The position numbers were made by a program, and so were the translations under genes. From assembly GCF_001458255.1 (NCBI RefSeq), contig NZ_CYSB01000039.1, positions 1 to 64,000 of the forward strand: 64,000 nucleotides of DNA. The letters are read 5' to 3'. This document shows, one piece after another, positions 29,164 to 38,643 of this stretch. The notes beneath the pieces were generated by a model. It worked only from the letters and a program-made list of their open reading frames with translations, did not search any database and was not told the origin of the DNA. Positions within the stretch are counted from its first letter, which is position 1, and every line of letters starts with the position of its first letter. This DNA comes from Thalassovita autumnalis. Its GTDB lineage: Bacteria > Pseudomonadota > Alphaproteobacteria > Rhodobacterales > Rhodobacteraceae.

Positions 29164-30039
29164 TTAGAGCGCCTCAGCGCCCGAGATAATTTCGATAAGT
29201 TCGCTGGTGATGACGGCCTGACGCGAGCGGTTATACTCGATGGTCAGCTTGTCGATCATCTCACCCGCGTTCCGGGTTGCGTTGTCCATTGCAGACATCC
29301 GCGCGCCCTGTTCGGATGCACCGTTTTCAAGCAGCGCCGAGAAGATCTGCGTGGCTACGCCGCGCGGCAGAAGGTCAGCCAGGATGGCCTCTTCGTCCGG
29401 CTCGTAGTCATACAGGCTACCTTCACCAGCATCTTCCTGATCCTCAAACGAGGCCGGGATGACTTGCTGCGCGGTCGGGATCTGAGAGATCACCGACTGG
29501 AAGCGGTTGTAGAAGATGGTCGCCACGTCAAACTCACCGGCATCAAAGCGCGTCAGCAGATCGCGTGCGATATCCTGTGCGTTGACGTAACCGATGTGTT
29601 TCACCTCGGACAGATCGACATGGCCGATGAAATAGTCGCCCAGGTCACGTTTCATCTGCTCACGGCCTTTTTTACCAACGGTCAGGATCTTGACCGTCTT
29701 GCCCTGAGCGATCAGCTCATCGGCTTTGGCGCGTGCCAGTTTGGCGATCGAGCTGTTGAAGCCACCGCAGAGACCACGCTCTGCTGTCATGACCACCAAG
29801 AGCTGCACCTGGTCGGAACCGGTGCCCGCCAGCAGCTTAGGAGCGCTGCCGGAGGTGCCAACCGAAGCTGCCAGCCCACCCAGAACGGCGTTGAACCGTT
29901 CTGCGTAGGGACGCGCGGCTTCTGCAGCATCCTGCGCGCGGCGAAGTTTCGCCGCGGCAACCATCTGCATGGCCTTGGTGATCTTACGAGTGTTCTTCAC
30001 ACTCTCGATCCGAATTTTTAGGTCCTTGAGACTCGGCAT
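29164..30039 (-). CDS. atpG: ATP synthase F1 subunit gamma
   Basis: The 291-residue rotor shaft starts [36 protein letters not shown], with the N-terminal coiled-coil helix at residues 1-50. It ends with [41 protein letters not shown], the C-terminal partner helix at about 250-291. Both helices form the asymmetric shaft inside the alpha/beta ring, and the middle Rossmann-like part contacts epsilon and the c-ring. It lies 18 bases before atpD and 14 bases after atpA. Confidence 0.97.
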   Translation of the reverse strand: MPSLKDLKIRIESVKNTRKITKAMQMVAAAKLRRAQDAAEAARPYAERFNAVLGGLAASVGTSGSAPKLLAGTGSDQVQLLVVMTAERGLCGGFNSSIAKLARAKADELIAQGKTVKILTVGKKGREQMKRDLGDYFIGHVDLSEVKHIGYVNAQDIARDLLTRFDAGEFDVATIFYNRFQSVISQIPTAQQVIPASFEDQEDAGEGSLYDYEPDEEAILADLLPRGVATQIFSALLENGASEQGARMSAMDNATRNAGEMIDKLTIEYNRSRQAVITSELIEIISGAEAL

Positions 30040-30053
30040 TGCCTTATCTCCCC

Positions 30054-31592
30054 TTAAGCGAAGTCAGCTGCGAATTCGTCCAGCGCGGCTTTGACTTTGT
30101 CGGCCAGCTCACCCTTAACCTTACGGTCGTTGTCGGTGATGTCGGCCAGCAGGTCGGCGTGCTTGCCGCGCAGATGCGCCAGCAGGCCCGCTTCGTAGCG
30201 TGCAACGTCGCTTACTTCGATTTTGTCCAGGTAGCCGTTGGTGCCTGCGAAGATCATGCAAACAATCTCGGCGTTGGTCAGCGGCGAGTACTGCGGCTGT
30301 TTCATCAGCTCGGTCAGACGGGCACCACGGGCCAGCAGCTGCTGGGTCGAGGCATCCAGGTCGGAACCAAACTGAGCAAAGGCCGCCATTTCGCGGTACT
30401 GAGCCAGCGACAGTTTAACCGGACCGGCAACCGACGACATCGCTTTGGTCTGAGCCGAGGAGCCCACACGCGATACCGACAGACCGGTGTTCACTGCAGG
30501 ACGGATACCCTGGTAGAACAGTTCGGTTTCCAGGAAGATCTGACCGTCTGTGATCGAGATCACGTTGGTCGGAATAAACGCCGAAACGTCGCCGCCCTGG
30601 GTTTCAATGATCGGCAGCGCGGTCAGTGAGCCTGCGCCGTGATCTTCGTTCAGCTTTGCCGAACGCTCCAGCAGACGCGAGTGGAGGTAGAAAACGTCAC
30701 CCGGGTACGCTTCACGGCCCGGCGGACGACGCAGCAGCAGCGACATCTGACGATAGGACACAGCCTGTTTGGACAGGTCATCATAGATGATCAGCGCGTG
30801 CTTGCCGTTGTCACGGAAGTATTCGGCCATCGCGGTTGCGGCATAGGGTGCCAGGAACTGCATCGGCGCAGGGTCCGAAGCGGTTGCAGCAACAACGATC
30901 GAGTATTCAATCGCACCGGTTTCTTCCAGCTTCTTCACCAGCTGAGCAACGGTCGAGCGTTTCTGACCAACTGCAACGTAAACGCAGTACAGTTTCTTGC
31001 TCTCATCGTCGCCGGCGGCGTCGTTGTAGGATTTCTGGTTCAGGATCGCGTCCAGAGCAACGGCAGTTTTACCGGTCTGACGGTCACCAATGATCAGCTC
31101 ACGCTGGCCACGGCCAATCGGGATCATCGCGTCAACCGATTTCAGGCCGGTTGCCATCGGCTCGTGAACCGATTTACGCGGGATGATGCCCGGGGCTTTC
31201 TGGTCGGCGATGCGACGCTCAACCGCTTCGATCGGACCTTTGCCGTCCAGCGGGTTGCCCAGACCGTCAACAACGCGGCCCAGCAGACCTTCACCGGCAG
31301 GCACGTCAACGATCGAGTTGGTGCGCTTAACGGTGTCGCCTTCTTTAATGTCACGGTCGGTACCGAAGATAACGACACCAACGTTGTCGGCTTCCAGGTT
31401 CAGCGCCATCCCGCGGATACCACCGGGGAATTCAACCATTTCACCAGCCTGGATGTTGTCGAGGCCATAGACGCGGGCAATACCGTCACCGACGGAGAGC
31501 ACGCGACCAACCTCAGCAACTTCGGCTTCCTGACCGAAGTTTTTGATCTGGTCCTTCAGGATCGCAGAAATCTCTGCAGCTTGGATACCCAT
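30054..31592 (-). CDS. atpA: ATP synthase F1 subunit alpha
   Basis: The 512-residue non-catalytic nucleotide-binding subunit has the P-loop GDRQTGKTA, the arginine-finger region with GYLDKIEV and the signature [17 protein letters not shown]. It alternates with beta in the F1 head and supplies residues to the catalytic sites. The ATG follows the atpH stop directly with no gap. The N terminus ([20 protein letters not shown]) matches the crown-binding helix that contacts delta. Confidence 0.98.
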   Translation of the reverse strand: MGIQAAEISAILKDQIKNFGQEAEVAEVGRVLSVGDGIARVYGLDNIQAGEMVEFPGGIRGMALNLEADNVGVVIFGTDRDIKEGDTVKRTNSIVDVPAGEGLLGRVVDGLGNPLDGKGPIEAVERRIADQKAPGIIPRKSVHEPMATGLKSVDAMIPIGRGQRELIIGDRQTGKTAVALDAILNQKSYNDAAGDDESKKLYCVYVAVGQKRSTVAQLVKKLEETGAIEYSIVVAATASDPAPMQFLAPYAATAMAEYFRDNGKHALIIYDDLSKQAVSYRQMSLLLRRPPGREAYPGDVFYLHSRLLERSAKLNEDHGAGSLTALPIIETQGGDVSAFIPTNVISITDGQIFLETELFYQGIRPAVNTGLSVSRVGSSAQTKAMSSVAGPVKLSLAQYREMAAFAQFGSDLDASTQQLLARGARLTELMKQPQYSPLTNAEIVCMIFAGTNGYLDKIEVSDVARYEAGLLAHLRGKHADLLADITDNDRKVKGELADKVKAALDEFAADFA

Positions 31593-32153
31593 TTATCCGA
31601 CCTCTTTCATTGCATTCTGGAGGGAGTTGAGCTTGGAGCGGATCGAGGTGTCGATCATCTTCGAGCCCACTTTAACGACAAGACCGCCGATGAGTTCTTC
31701 ATCAACGGTCGCATTGATTTTCACGGTTTTGCCAACACGCGCAGCCAGAGTTTTTGACAGTTTCTCAGACTGGGTCTTGGTCAGTGCTTTCGCCGAAGCC
31801 ACCTCTGCGGTCACTTCACCCTTCTCTTCCGAGATCAGGGCAGCCAGCTGAGCCAGCAGCTGCGGCAGCACGAACAGACGGCGCTTCTGCGCCATCAGAG
31901 CCAGACCGTTGGACAGAGCGGCCTCAAGACCCATTTTCTGTGCGACGGAGGCGATTGCTTTTTCTTGGTCGTCACGCGACACCAGCGGCGAACTGATCAG
32001 CGCCGACAGGTCTTCGCTTGCCTCAAGGGCAGCAGCAAGTTCGGTGACATTGGAATCGAGATTACCAAGAGCGTTGCTCTCTTTGGCAATCTCAAAGATC
32101 GCGGTGGCATAGCGCGCGGCGATGCCTGAGGAGATCGAAGCTGGTTCGGACAC
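31593..32153 (-). CDS. atpH: ATP synthase F1 subunit delta
   Basis: The 186-residue subunit joins F1 to the peripheral stalk. It shows the N-terminal helix bundle (SISSGIAARYATAIFEIAKE) and the C-terminal VKINATVDEELIGGLVVKVGSKMIDTSIRSKLNSL around residues 147-181. I choose the GTG at 32153 because GGAAGGG lies just upstream and the usual family N terminus SEPASISSGIA begins there. A longer frame would add 13 unlike residues. It is first in the atpHAGDC operon; the Fo genes must lie elsewhere, as is usual in alphaproteobacteria. Confidence 0.93.
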   Translation of the reverse strand: MSEPASISSGIAARYATAIFEIAKESNALGNLDSNVTELAAALEASEDLSALISSPLVSRDDQEKAIASVAQKMGLEAALSNGLALMAQKRRLFVLPQLLAQLAALISEEKGEVTAEVASAKALTKTQSEKLSKTLAARVGKTVKINATVDEELIGGLVVKVGSKMIDTSIRSKLNSLQNAMKEVG

Positions 32154-32503
32154 GTCCACCCTTCCGACATTTATGGCCCCGCTCCGGCGCATACGGAACC
32201 GACACGGGGGCGTTTAGACCTTAGACTCCCGCCTAAGTATCGAAATCGGCGTGGGTGTAGCAGAGCAACCGCATCCTATCAACCTGTTGTGAAAACTCTG
32301 CATGCAAAAGAATACCACATGTTTTCATGCGGTTACCCATGGTGCGACGCTTTGCGGCGCAAATCGGTCACAAAAAGCGACCACTTCTCCGCATGTTTTT
32401 CGATTCCCCAGCGGAAATCGACAGGCTGAAACCCAATCGGCACAGACATAAAACCGTGGCACGGGTGCAACAATTGCTGCGGGCCCAGCCAATCCGATTG
32501 GTC
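32154..32503. other. Intergenic region upstream of the ATP synthase operon
   Basis: The 350 bases hold the atpHAGDC promoter, which I cannot place with confidence. Two inverted repeats are visible: an imperfect one, GCATGCAAAA (32300-32309) with TTTTCATGC (32322-32330), and the palindrome CCAATC-C-GATTGG (32489-32501) right behind the methyltransferase stop. No coding potential is recognisable; open frames on the plus strand overlap the methyltransferase and lack homology. Confidence 0.5.
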
Positions 32504-33250
32504 TCAGATCGGCTTTACCTCTTTAGATGGGTTCGGCGTCAGGATGCGCAAGGGGCGGCTGACGGCCTCTTTCAGGCCCGGGCCCATTGGCGCGGGTGTG
32601 CGTTTGGACACCTCCACCATGATCACGCCGCCCGCAGCGATCATGGAGACCGAATGCCCCAACTGTTCCAGCATCTGGCCGGTTTTGCGCCAGAACCGGC
32701 GTTGTGACGGCGGCTGGTAGAGGCCGAATTCATGCCGTTCAATGCTGAACTGGTGATACTTCAGCTGTGCCTCCAGCTGGCTGAGCGTGTAAGGACGGCC
32801 ATAACCAAAGGGGGTGCGATCGCTGCGCGACCACATGCCACCGCGATTCGGGACGATGAACATCGCCTTGCCGCCCGGCCCCAGCACACGGAAACATTCT
32901 TCGAGCAGACTGGAGGGTTGTTCACTGGTTTCCAACCCGTGCATCACCACCAGCTTGTCAACATGGCCTGTGTCCACCGGCCAGTTCACCTCTTCACATA
33001 GCACCGCCATATTCGGCATGCCCGTTGGCCAGGGCATCACCCCCTGCGGCCCCGGCATCAACCCCGTGACCCGGCGCGCCTCAGCGATATAAGGCCTGAG
33101 CAGCGGAACGGCGAAGCCAAAGCCGACCACAGTCTGCCCTTTGGCTTCAGGCCAAAGACGGACCAATTGATCACGCACCGCTTTCTGCGCCGCACGGCCC
33201 AGCGTGCTGCGGTAATAGAAATTGCGCAGATCCTGTACATCAAGATGCAT
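32504..33250 (-). CDS. Class I SAM-dependent methyltransferase
   Basis: The 248-residue cytoplasmic protein has a methyltransferase-11-like fold. The SAM-binding first strand is [14 protein letters not shown], with the middle [40 protein letters not shown] as the post-motif region at about residues 108-147. The family glycine motif is unusual (GFGFA in place of GxGxG). The substrate is unknown; quinone or lipid head groups are possible. The start at 33250 ([13 protein letters not shown]) is the family-like N terminus. It is divergent from gloB, 61 bases away, an adjacency I recall as frequent in Rhodobacterales. Confidence 0.85.
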   Translation of the reverse strand: MHLDVQDLRNFYYRSTLGRAAQKAVRDQLVRLWPEAKGQTVVGFGFAVPLLRPYIAEARRVTGLMPGPQGVMPWPTGMPNMAVLCEEVNWPVDTGHVDKLVVMHGLETSEQPSSLLEECFRVLGPGGKAMFIVPNRGGMWSRSDRTPFGYGRPYTLSQLEAQLKYHQFSIERHEFGLYQPPSQRRFWRKTGQMLEQLGHSVSMIAAGGVIMVEVSKRTPAPMGPGLKEAVSRPLRILTPNPSKEVKPI

Positions 33251-33311
33251 TGCAGCCGGCCCTCTGATCCGCCACTCTGGTCTCACCATAGCGATCACCG
33301 AAGGAAACGCC

Positions 33312-34079
33312 ATGCCTCTTGAGCTTGTGACCATCCCCTGCCTTGCCGACAACTATGCCTACCTCATCCATGATGCGGAAAGCGGTGAGACCGCGCTGGT
33401 GGATGTGCCCGAGCCGGGACCGATCGATGCGGCGCTGAAAGAACGGGGCTGGCACCTGTCACATGTGTTGCTGACCCATCACCACTGGGATCATGTCGAC
33501 GGGCTGGAGCCCTTGTTGTGCGATCATCCCGCAAAAGTGATCGGCGCCGAAGCTGACAGCCATCGCCTGCCCAAACTGGATGTCTCCGTCGCCGAAGGGG
33601 ACCGGATGGTGCTGTGCGGTGAAGAGATGCAGGTGATGGATGTCTCGGGGCACACGATTGGCCATCTGGCCTTTTATTTTGCAGGCTCCAAGCTGGTCTT
33701 CACCGCTGACAGCCTGATGGCGCTGGGATGTGGCCGCCTGTTTGAGGGCACGCCGGATCAGATGTATGATAGCCTGTCAAAGCTGGCCGATCTGCCGGGC
33801 GATACGGTGGTTTGTTCAGGCCATGAGTACACGCAATCCAACGGCAAATTCGCGGCAACCATTGACCCTGACAATCCAGCCCTTATCTCTCGTTTAGAGC
33901 AAGTTGAACAGGCCCGTGCGAAGGGTGAACCAACCGTTCCCAGCCTGTTGTCAGAAGAATTGTCAACAAACCCTTTCCTGCGCTGCAATGATCCGGCAGT
34001 TCGGGCTTCGGTTGGCATGATCGATGCAGAGCCTAGTGCAGTATTTGCGGAGATCAGAAAACGTAAAGACACCTTCTGA
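33312..34079 (+). CDS. gloB: Hydroxyacylglutathione hydrolase (glyoxalase II)
   Basis: The 255-residue metallo-beta-lactamase-fold enzyme hydrolyses S-D-lactoylglutathione to D-lactate and glutathione, the last step of methylglyoxal detoxification. Metal ligands are seen in THHHWDH (residues 55-61), in SGHTIGH, in the bridging Asp of FTADSL and in CSGHEYT. The C-terminal lid domain (about 165-255) with STNPFLRC recognises glutathione. GAAGGAAA precedes the ATG at 33312. No glyoxalase I gene is in the window. Confidence 0.95.
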   Translation: MPLELVTIPCLADNYAYLIHDAESGETALVDVPEPGPIDAALKERGWHLSHVLLTHHHWDHVDGLEPLLCDHPAKVIGAEADSHRLPKLDVSVAEGDRMVLCGEEMQVMDVSGHTIGHLAFYFAGSKLVFTADSLMALGCGRLFEGTPDQMYDSLSKLADLPGDTVVCSGHEYTQSNGKFAATIDPDNPALISRLEQVEQARAKGEPTVPSLLSEELSTNPFLRCNDPAVRASVGMIDAEPSAVFAEIRKRKDTF

Positions 34080-34249
34080 ATTCCTGCCCTGCGGATCGGC
34101 AAAAGACGAATAACTAAGGTTTACCGGTAGAAAAGACTTGAAGCCCCAGCCATATCGACCAAACTTTAACAGTATAGAGTTATGGTCGTTAGAGTAGAGG
34201 ACACCGCACTTCACGGTCTTTCGACCCAAATCAGGAAGGAGCGCTAACT

Positions 34250-36586
34250 GTGCCTTCATTCTCGAACACGCTGGAACAGGCGATTCACGCAGCCCTGGCC
34301 CTGGCCAACGCGCGCAAACACGAATTCGCAACGCTGGAGCATCTGCTGTTAGCGTTGATCGATGAGCCGGACGCGATGCGTGTTCTCAAAGCTTGCTCGG
34401 TAGACACCGAAGACCTGCGCAGCACGCTGGTCGAATTCATTGACGATGATCTCAGCAACCTGGTCACCGACGTCGAAGGGTCTGAGGCTGTGCCGACCGC
34501 CGCCTTCCAGCGGGTGATCCAGCGCGCCGCGATCCACGTCCAAAGCTCGGGCCGCACCGAAGTGACCGGCGCCAATGTGCTGGTTGCGATCTTTGCCGAA
34601 CGTGAATCCAACGCCGCCTACTTCCTGCAGGAACAGGACATGACACGCTATGATGCGGTGAACTTCATCGCCCATGGCGTTGCCAAAGATCCCTCTTACG
34701 GTGAAGCACGCCCAGTCAGCGGTGCCGAAGAAAGCACTGAGGAAAGCCTGCATGGCGATATGGGCAGCGCGGAAACCGTGGATCCGAAAGAATCCGCGCT
34801 TGGCAAATACTGTGTGAACCTCAATGAGAAGTCGCAGAAGGGTGACATCGATCCGCTGATCGGCCGCACCCATGAGGTGGAACGCTGCATTCAGGTGCTG
34901 TGCCGCCGCCGTAAGAACAATCCGCTGCTGGTGGGCGATCCCGGTGTTGGCAAAACCGCCATCGCAGAAGGTCTGGCGCGCAAGGTTGTGGCCGGCGAAA
35001 CCCCTGAGGTTCTGTCAAACACCACCATCTATTCGCTCGACATGGGCGCCTTGTTGGCCGGCACCCGCTATCGCGGTGACTTTGAGGAACGCCTGAAGGC
35101 CGTGATGACGGAACTGGAAGAGCATCCCGACGCCGTGCTGTTCATTGACGAAATTCATACCGTGATTGGGGCTGGCGCCACCTCGGGTGGGGCAATGGAT
35201 GCCTCGAACCTGCTGAAGCCTGCGCTGCAAGGCGGCAAGCTGCGCTGCATGGGCTCCACCACCTATAAAGAGTTCCGTCAGCACTTTGAAAAAGACCGCG
35301 CGCTCAGCCGTCGTTTCCAGAAAATCGACGTGAATGAGCCGTCGGTCGAGGATTCGATCAAGATCCTGAAGGGCCTAAAGCCTTACTTTGAGGATCACCA
35401 CGGCATCAAATTCACCAATGATGCGATCAAAAGCGCTGTCGAACTGTCCTCGCGCTATATCAATGACCGCAAACTGCCGGATAAGGCGATTGACGTCATT
35501 GACGAAGCGGGCGCCGCCCAGCATCTGGTGGCGGAAAGCAAGCGCCGCAAAACCATCGGCGTGAAAGAGATCGAAGGCGTTGTGGCCAAGATCGCCCGTA
35601 TCCCACCAAAGAACGTCTCCAAGGACGATGCTGAGGTGCTGAAAGATCTGGAGAAATCGCTGAAACGCGTTGTCTTCGGTCAGGATCCGGCCATCGAAGC
35701 GCTGTCGAGCGCCATCAAACTGGCCCGTGCCGGTCTGCGTGAGCCTGAAAAACCCATCGGCAACTACCTCTTCGCCGGTCCGACCGGTGTGGGTAAAACC
35801 GAGGTGGCGAAACAGCTGGCCGATCAGCTGGGTGTGGAACTGCTGCGCTTTGACATGTCCGAGTACATGGAGAAACACGCGGTATCGCGCCTGATCGGTG
35901 CCCCTCCGGGCTATGTTGGCTTTGATCAGGGCGGCATGCTGACCGACGGTGTGGACCAGCATCCGCATTGTGTGCTGCTGCTCGATGAAATCGAAAAAGC
36001 CCACCCGGATGTCTACAACATCCTGTTGCAGGTGATGGACCACGGCAAGCTGACCGATCACAACGGCCGCACTGTGGACTTCCGCAATGTGATCCTGATC
36101 ATGACCTCCAACGCGGGTGCTGCGGAAATGTCAAAAGCGGCCATCGGCTTTGGTCGTGACCGCCGTGAGGGTGAGGATACCGCCGCGATTGAACGGACCT
36201 TCACCCCGGAATTCCGCAACCGTCTGGATGCAGTTGTCAGCTTCGGCGCGCTGCCGAAAGAGGTGATCCTGCAGATCGTTGAGAAGTTTGTGCTACAGCT
36301 TGAGGCCCAGCTGATGGACCGCAACGTGCAGATCGAACTGACCCGTCCCGCCGCCGAATGGCTGGGGGACAAAGGGTATGACGATAAAATGGGCGCCCGC
36401 CCGCTGGGCCGTGTCATTCAGGAACACCTGAAGAAGCCGCTGGCCGAGGAGCTGCTGTTTGGCAAGCTGACCAAAGGCGGCGTCGTCAAGGTCGGCATCA
36501 AAGATGGCGAGCTGGATCTGCGGATCGAAGGGCCGAAAAAGGCGCAGATCGCGGGCGACAAGCCACCGCTGCTGACCGCCGACTGA
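34250..36586 (+). CDS. clpA: ATP-dependent Clp protease ATP-binding subunit ClpA
   Basis: The 778-residue AAA+ unfoldase has an N-terminal Clp repeat domain (residues 1-145) that binds ClpS. It has two ATPase modules with Walker A loops GDPGVGKT (229-236) and GPTGVGKT (510-517), and the ClpP-docking loop IGFG (632-635). It feeds unfolded proteins, including N-end-rule substrates, to ClpP. Absence of the long middle coiled coil separates it from ClpB. Translation starts at a GTG with AGGAAGGAG upstream. Unlike in many bacteria, no clpS gene lies directly upstream. It ends in a strong terminator. Confidence 0.96.
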   Translation: MPSFSNTLEQAIHAALALANARKHEFATLEHLLLALIDEPDAMRVLKACSVDTEDLRSTLVEFIDDDLSNLVTDVEGSEAVPTAAFQRVIQRAAIHVQSSGRTEVTGANVLVAIFAERESNAAYFLQEQDMTRYDAVNFIAHGVAKDPSYGEARPVSGAEESTEESLHGDMGSAETVDPKESALGKYCVNLNEKSQKGDIDPLIGRTHEVERCIQVLCRRRKNNPLLVGDPGVGKTAIAEGLARKVVAGETPEVLSNTTIYSLDMGALLAGTRYRGDFEERLKAVMTELEEHPDAVLFIDEIHTVIGAGATSGGAMDASNLLKPALQGGKLRCMGSTTYKEFRQHFEKDRALSRRFQKIDVNEPSVEDSIKILKGLKPYFEDHHGIKFTNDAIKSAVELSSRYINDRKLPDKAIDVIDEAGAAQHLVAESKRRKTIGVKEIEGVVAKIARIPPKNVSKDDAEVLKDLEKSLKRVVFGQDPAIEALSSAIKLARAGLREPEKPIGNYLFAGPTGVGKTEVAKQLADQLGVELLRFDMSEYMEKHAVSRLIGAPPGYVGFDQGGMLTDGVDQHPHCVLLLDEIEKAHPDVYNILLQVMDHGKLTDHNGRTVDFRNVILIMTSNAGAAEMSKAAIGFGRDRREGEDTAAIERTFTPEFRNRLDAVVSFGALPKEVILQIVEKFVLQLEAQLMDRNVQIELTRPAAEWLGDKGYDDKMGARPLGRVIQEHLKKPLAEELLFGKLTKGGVVKVGIKDGELDLRIEGPKKAQIAGDKPPLLTAD

Positions 36587-36608
36587 TCCGCACATCATAG
36601 ACAATTGG

Positions 36609-36640
36609 AAACCGGCCCATTCGCGGGCCGGTTTTCTTTT
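36609..36640 (+). terminator. Intrinsic terminator of clpA
   Basis: AAACCGGCCC-ATTCGC-GGGCCGGTTT forms a 10-bp perfect stem followed by TCTTTT. It starts 22 bases after the clpA stop and lies before the convergent MFS gene. Confidence 0.9.
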
Positions 36641-36657
36641 GCGCGGGTCTGATCAGA

Positions 36658-37872
36658 TCACGCCTGCGCGGTTTGGCGTTCCCGGCGTGCCGAGAGGAAG
36701 ATGTAGGTGATGATGAAGATGTTGCCGAGGTTCCAGACAATGCCGTTCCAGAACGCCAGTTGGTAACTGCCGCTGATGTCATAGATCACCCCGGACAGCC
36801 AACCGCCGAAGGCCATACCAACGATGGTCGACATCATCACAAAGCCCACCCAGCGCCCGGCCTCTTTCGCGGGCATCAACTCCCGCACGATCACGGCGTA
36901 GGAGGGCACAATGCCGCCCTGCGCCAGGCCAAAGATCGTCGACACCACGTAAAGGGACACCAACCCGTCAAACGGCAGGTAGAGAAACAGCGCCAGCATT
37001 TGCAGCGCCGAACCGATCAGCAAGGTGGGGATCCCCCCCAGCTGGTCCGCCAACAGGCCCGAAATCAATCGCGAGGCCACGCCACCCAGCAACATCAGAG
37101 ACAGCATTTCTGCCCCGACCGCCGGTCCAAACCCGAGATCCACACAAAGCGCCACGATATGCACCTGAGGCATCGCCATCGCGACGCAACAGGCAATCCC
37201 GGCAACGCCAAGGATCAGCGCGATTTGGCGCGGGCTCAGGCCACCGATCCCGCCGGCAGCGGCACCTTGGGCCACAGCGGCAGACATTTCTGACAGGGGT
37301 AGACGGCGGCGCAACAGCAGCGTCAGCGGCGGGACGGAGACGGCGATGATCAGCGCCAGCACCATATAGACACCACGCCAGCCGTCACTGGCCAAATGCC
37401 CCGACAGCACCACCGGCCAGAAGGCACCCGACAGGTAGTTGGCACTGGCGATGATCGCGATCGCAATGCCGCGCCGACGCTCAAACCAAAGTGAGATATC
37501 TGCGATCAACGGGCCAAAGCTGGCCGCCGTGCCCAAGCCGATCAACAAATGCAGCACCGAGACGATGAAAAAAGTTGGGGTCACGGCGGCAAGGGCAAAG
37601 CCCGCGGCCATCACAAGGCTCATCCCCGAAAGGACCCGTACGATCCCGTATCGATCCACCAACAGACCAATCAGGTAATTGCCAAGGGCAAACCCGACCA
37701 TGGTCCAGACATAGGGGTAGGATGCTTCGGCGCGTTCCAGATCAAACTCAGCCTGAATGTCGGGCATCACCATGATGACCACCCACATCCCCACATTGCC
37801 AATCAAACCGATCAGCAGGGACAGGGCCAAACGCCCCCAGGAATAACGACTGTCGAGTACGGATGTTTGCAT
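36658..37872 (-). CDS. MFS transporter
   Basis: The 404-residue inner-membrane protein has twelve hydrophobic helices in two six-helix halves. The loop after helix 2 has LVDRYGIVRVLSG, an MFS signature A variant (DRxG), and the matching place in the second half is LLADQLGG. The likeness is to the oxalate/formate or monocarboxylate branch of MFS carriers, but the substrate is unknown. The start at 37872 (MQTSVLD) is an ATG; an in-frame TTG nine codons earlier is less likely. It stands alone between the convergent clpA and the upstream arfB gene on the same strand. Confidence 0.9.
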   Translation of the reverse strand: MQTSVLDSRYSWGRLALSLLIGLIGNVGMWVVIMVMPDIQAEFDLERAEASYPYVWTMVGFALGNYLIGLLVDRYGIVRVLSGMSLVMAAGFALAAVTPTFFIVSVLHLLIGLGTAASFGPLIADISLWFERRRGIAIAIIASANYLSGAFWPVVLSGHLASDGWRGVYMVLALIIAVSVPPLTLLLRRRLPLSEMSAAVAQGAAAGGIGGLSPRQIALILGVAGIACCVAMAMPQVHIVALCVDLGFGPAVGAEMLSLMLLGGVASRLISGLLADQLGGIPTLLIGSALQMLALFLYLPFDGLVSLYVVSTIFGLAQGGIVPSYAVIVRELMPAKEAGRWVGFVMMSTIVGMAFGGWLSGVIYDISGSYQLAFWNGIVWNLGNIFIITYIFLSARRERQTAQA

Positions 37873-37946
37873 CCCGGCACTATGCGCCTGTGACGACAAC
37901 AGGAACAGACCGTAGATTTACCTACGGGCTGCGGCCCAAGCCGTGA

Positions 37947-38369
37947 TCAATCGCTGCCAGACACCTTGCCGCGCAGGGCTTTAACCTCACCGCGTTGTTT
38001 CTTGGCCTCAATCCGGCGGCGTTGGCTGCCCTTGGTGGGTTTGGTGGGAATGCGGCGTTTCGGGCGATGGGTGGCTTTTTCGATCAGCTCCACCAGCCGT
38101 TCCCGCACCAGATCGCGATTGCGGGCCTGACTGCGGGTTTCATCACAAAACAGGATCACCGCACCGTCTTTGGTCCAGCGCCGCCCGGCCAGTCGCTTCA
38201 GACGTGCCTTCACAGGACCGGGCAGATTGGGCGACCGCTCAGCCTCAAAGCGCAATTCGACCGCGGTGGAGACCTTATTGACGTTCTGTCCACCGGGGCC
38301 CGAGGCCCGGATGAACTGTTCGCTCAACTCCCAGTCGGCGATGCTGATTTCGTCGGTGACACGTAACAT
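37947..38369 (-). CDS. arfB: Alternative ribosome-rescue factor B (peptidyl-tRNA hydrolase ArfB/YaeJ)
   Basis: The 140-residue protein has a release-factor-like catalytic domain with the GGQ motif in ASGPGGQNVNKVST. A basic C-terminal tail rich in Lys and Arg (residues 105-140) enters the empty mRNA channel of stalled ribosomes, and the GGQ then cleaves the peptidyl-tRNA. It serves as backup to tmRNA trans-translation. The start at 38369 (MLRVTDEIS) matches the family N terminus. About 40 bases upstream on the same strand ends a structured, terminator-tipped transcript (38411-38590) that could control this gene. Confidence 0.92.
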   Translation of the reverse strand: MLRVTDEISIADWELSEQFIRASGPGGQNVNKVSTAVELRFEAERSPNLPGPVKARLKRLAGRRWTKDGAVILFCDETRSQARNRDLVRERLVELIEKATHRPKRRIPTKPTKGSQRRRIEAKKQRGEVKALRGKVSGSD

Positions 38370-38410
38370 GAGCCCTAAATCGTCGATCCAGCCGCAAAAA
38401 GAAAGGGAGG

Positions 38411-38449
38411 CAAAAGAAAAGGGCCGCACCTGATGACAGGCCCGACCCC
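38411..38449 (-). terminator. Terminator upstream of arfB
   Basis: On the minus strand GGGTCGGGCCTG-TCAT-CAGGTGCGGCCC forms a 12-bp stem with one mismatch and two G-U pairs, followed by TTTTCTTTT. It ends 42 bases before the arfB start, so it closes either a separate small RNA or an attenuated arfB leader. Confidence 0.75.
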
Positions 38450-38516
38450 AAGGGTTGAAGGAGGTGGTCCGGTTAGGTTCCTACCAACTCCAGCGGCTCA
38501 TGAGCCAAGGGTTGCC

Positions 38517-38573
38517 TCAGCTCCGATCCTCCAGAATTGTCCCGATACCGTTCTCCATGATCCCATTAGACAC
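38517..38573 (-). CDS. Possible 18-residue leader peptide
   Basis: A GTG at 38573 lies seven bases after GGAGG of an excellent Shine-Dalgarno sequence and opens an 18-codon frame (MSNGIMENGIGTILEDRS) ending in TGA. The ribosome site is the best support; there is no homology. Two other tiny frames overlap it: an ATG at 38567 opening 22 codons, and an ATG at 38502 giving MSRWSW, the two sharing an ATGA. The whole frame lies within the candidate structured RNA, so it may be a regulatory leader peptide, or chance. Confidence 0.3.
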   Translation of the reverse strand: MSNGIMENGIGTILEDRS

Positions 38574-38643
38574 TAGAGCACCTCCTTTCTGAAGTTTTGG
38601 ATAACCTCAGCGTGACACAGATTTGCTCAATGTCAAAACAAAA

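Larger units (their letters stand above)
38411..38590 (-). ncRNA. Candidate structured RNA or arfB leader
   Basis: The minus strand between yhhQ and arfB holds a compact unit. It opens with AAGGAGGTG (38587-38579) and, about 110 bases later, has the exact inverse complement CACCTCCTT (38466-38458). A palindrome GGCTCATGAGCC lies between them, and a terminator (38449-38411) ends it. The direct repeat CAACCCTTGG occurs twice (38514-38505 and 38457-38448). A TTGACA box lies at 38636-38631, but no good -10 follows. The long-range pairing would hide the ribosome site of a tiny reading frame. It does not resemble SRP RNA, 6S RNA, RNase P RNA, tmRNA or a riboswitch I know. Confidence 0.45.

Noticed and set aside
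38411-38590. SRP RNA, 6S RNA, RNase P RNA or a known riboswitch
   Set aside because: The hallmark motifs of these RNAs are absent, and the expected neighbours differ; left as an unrecognised RNA candidate.
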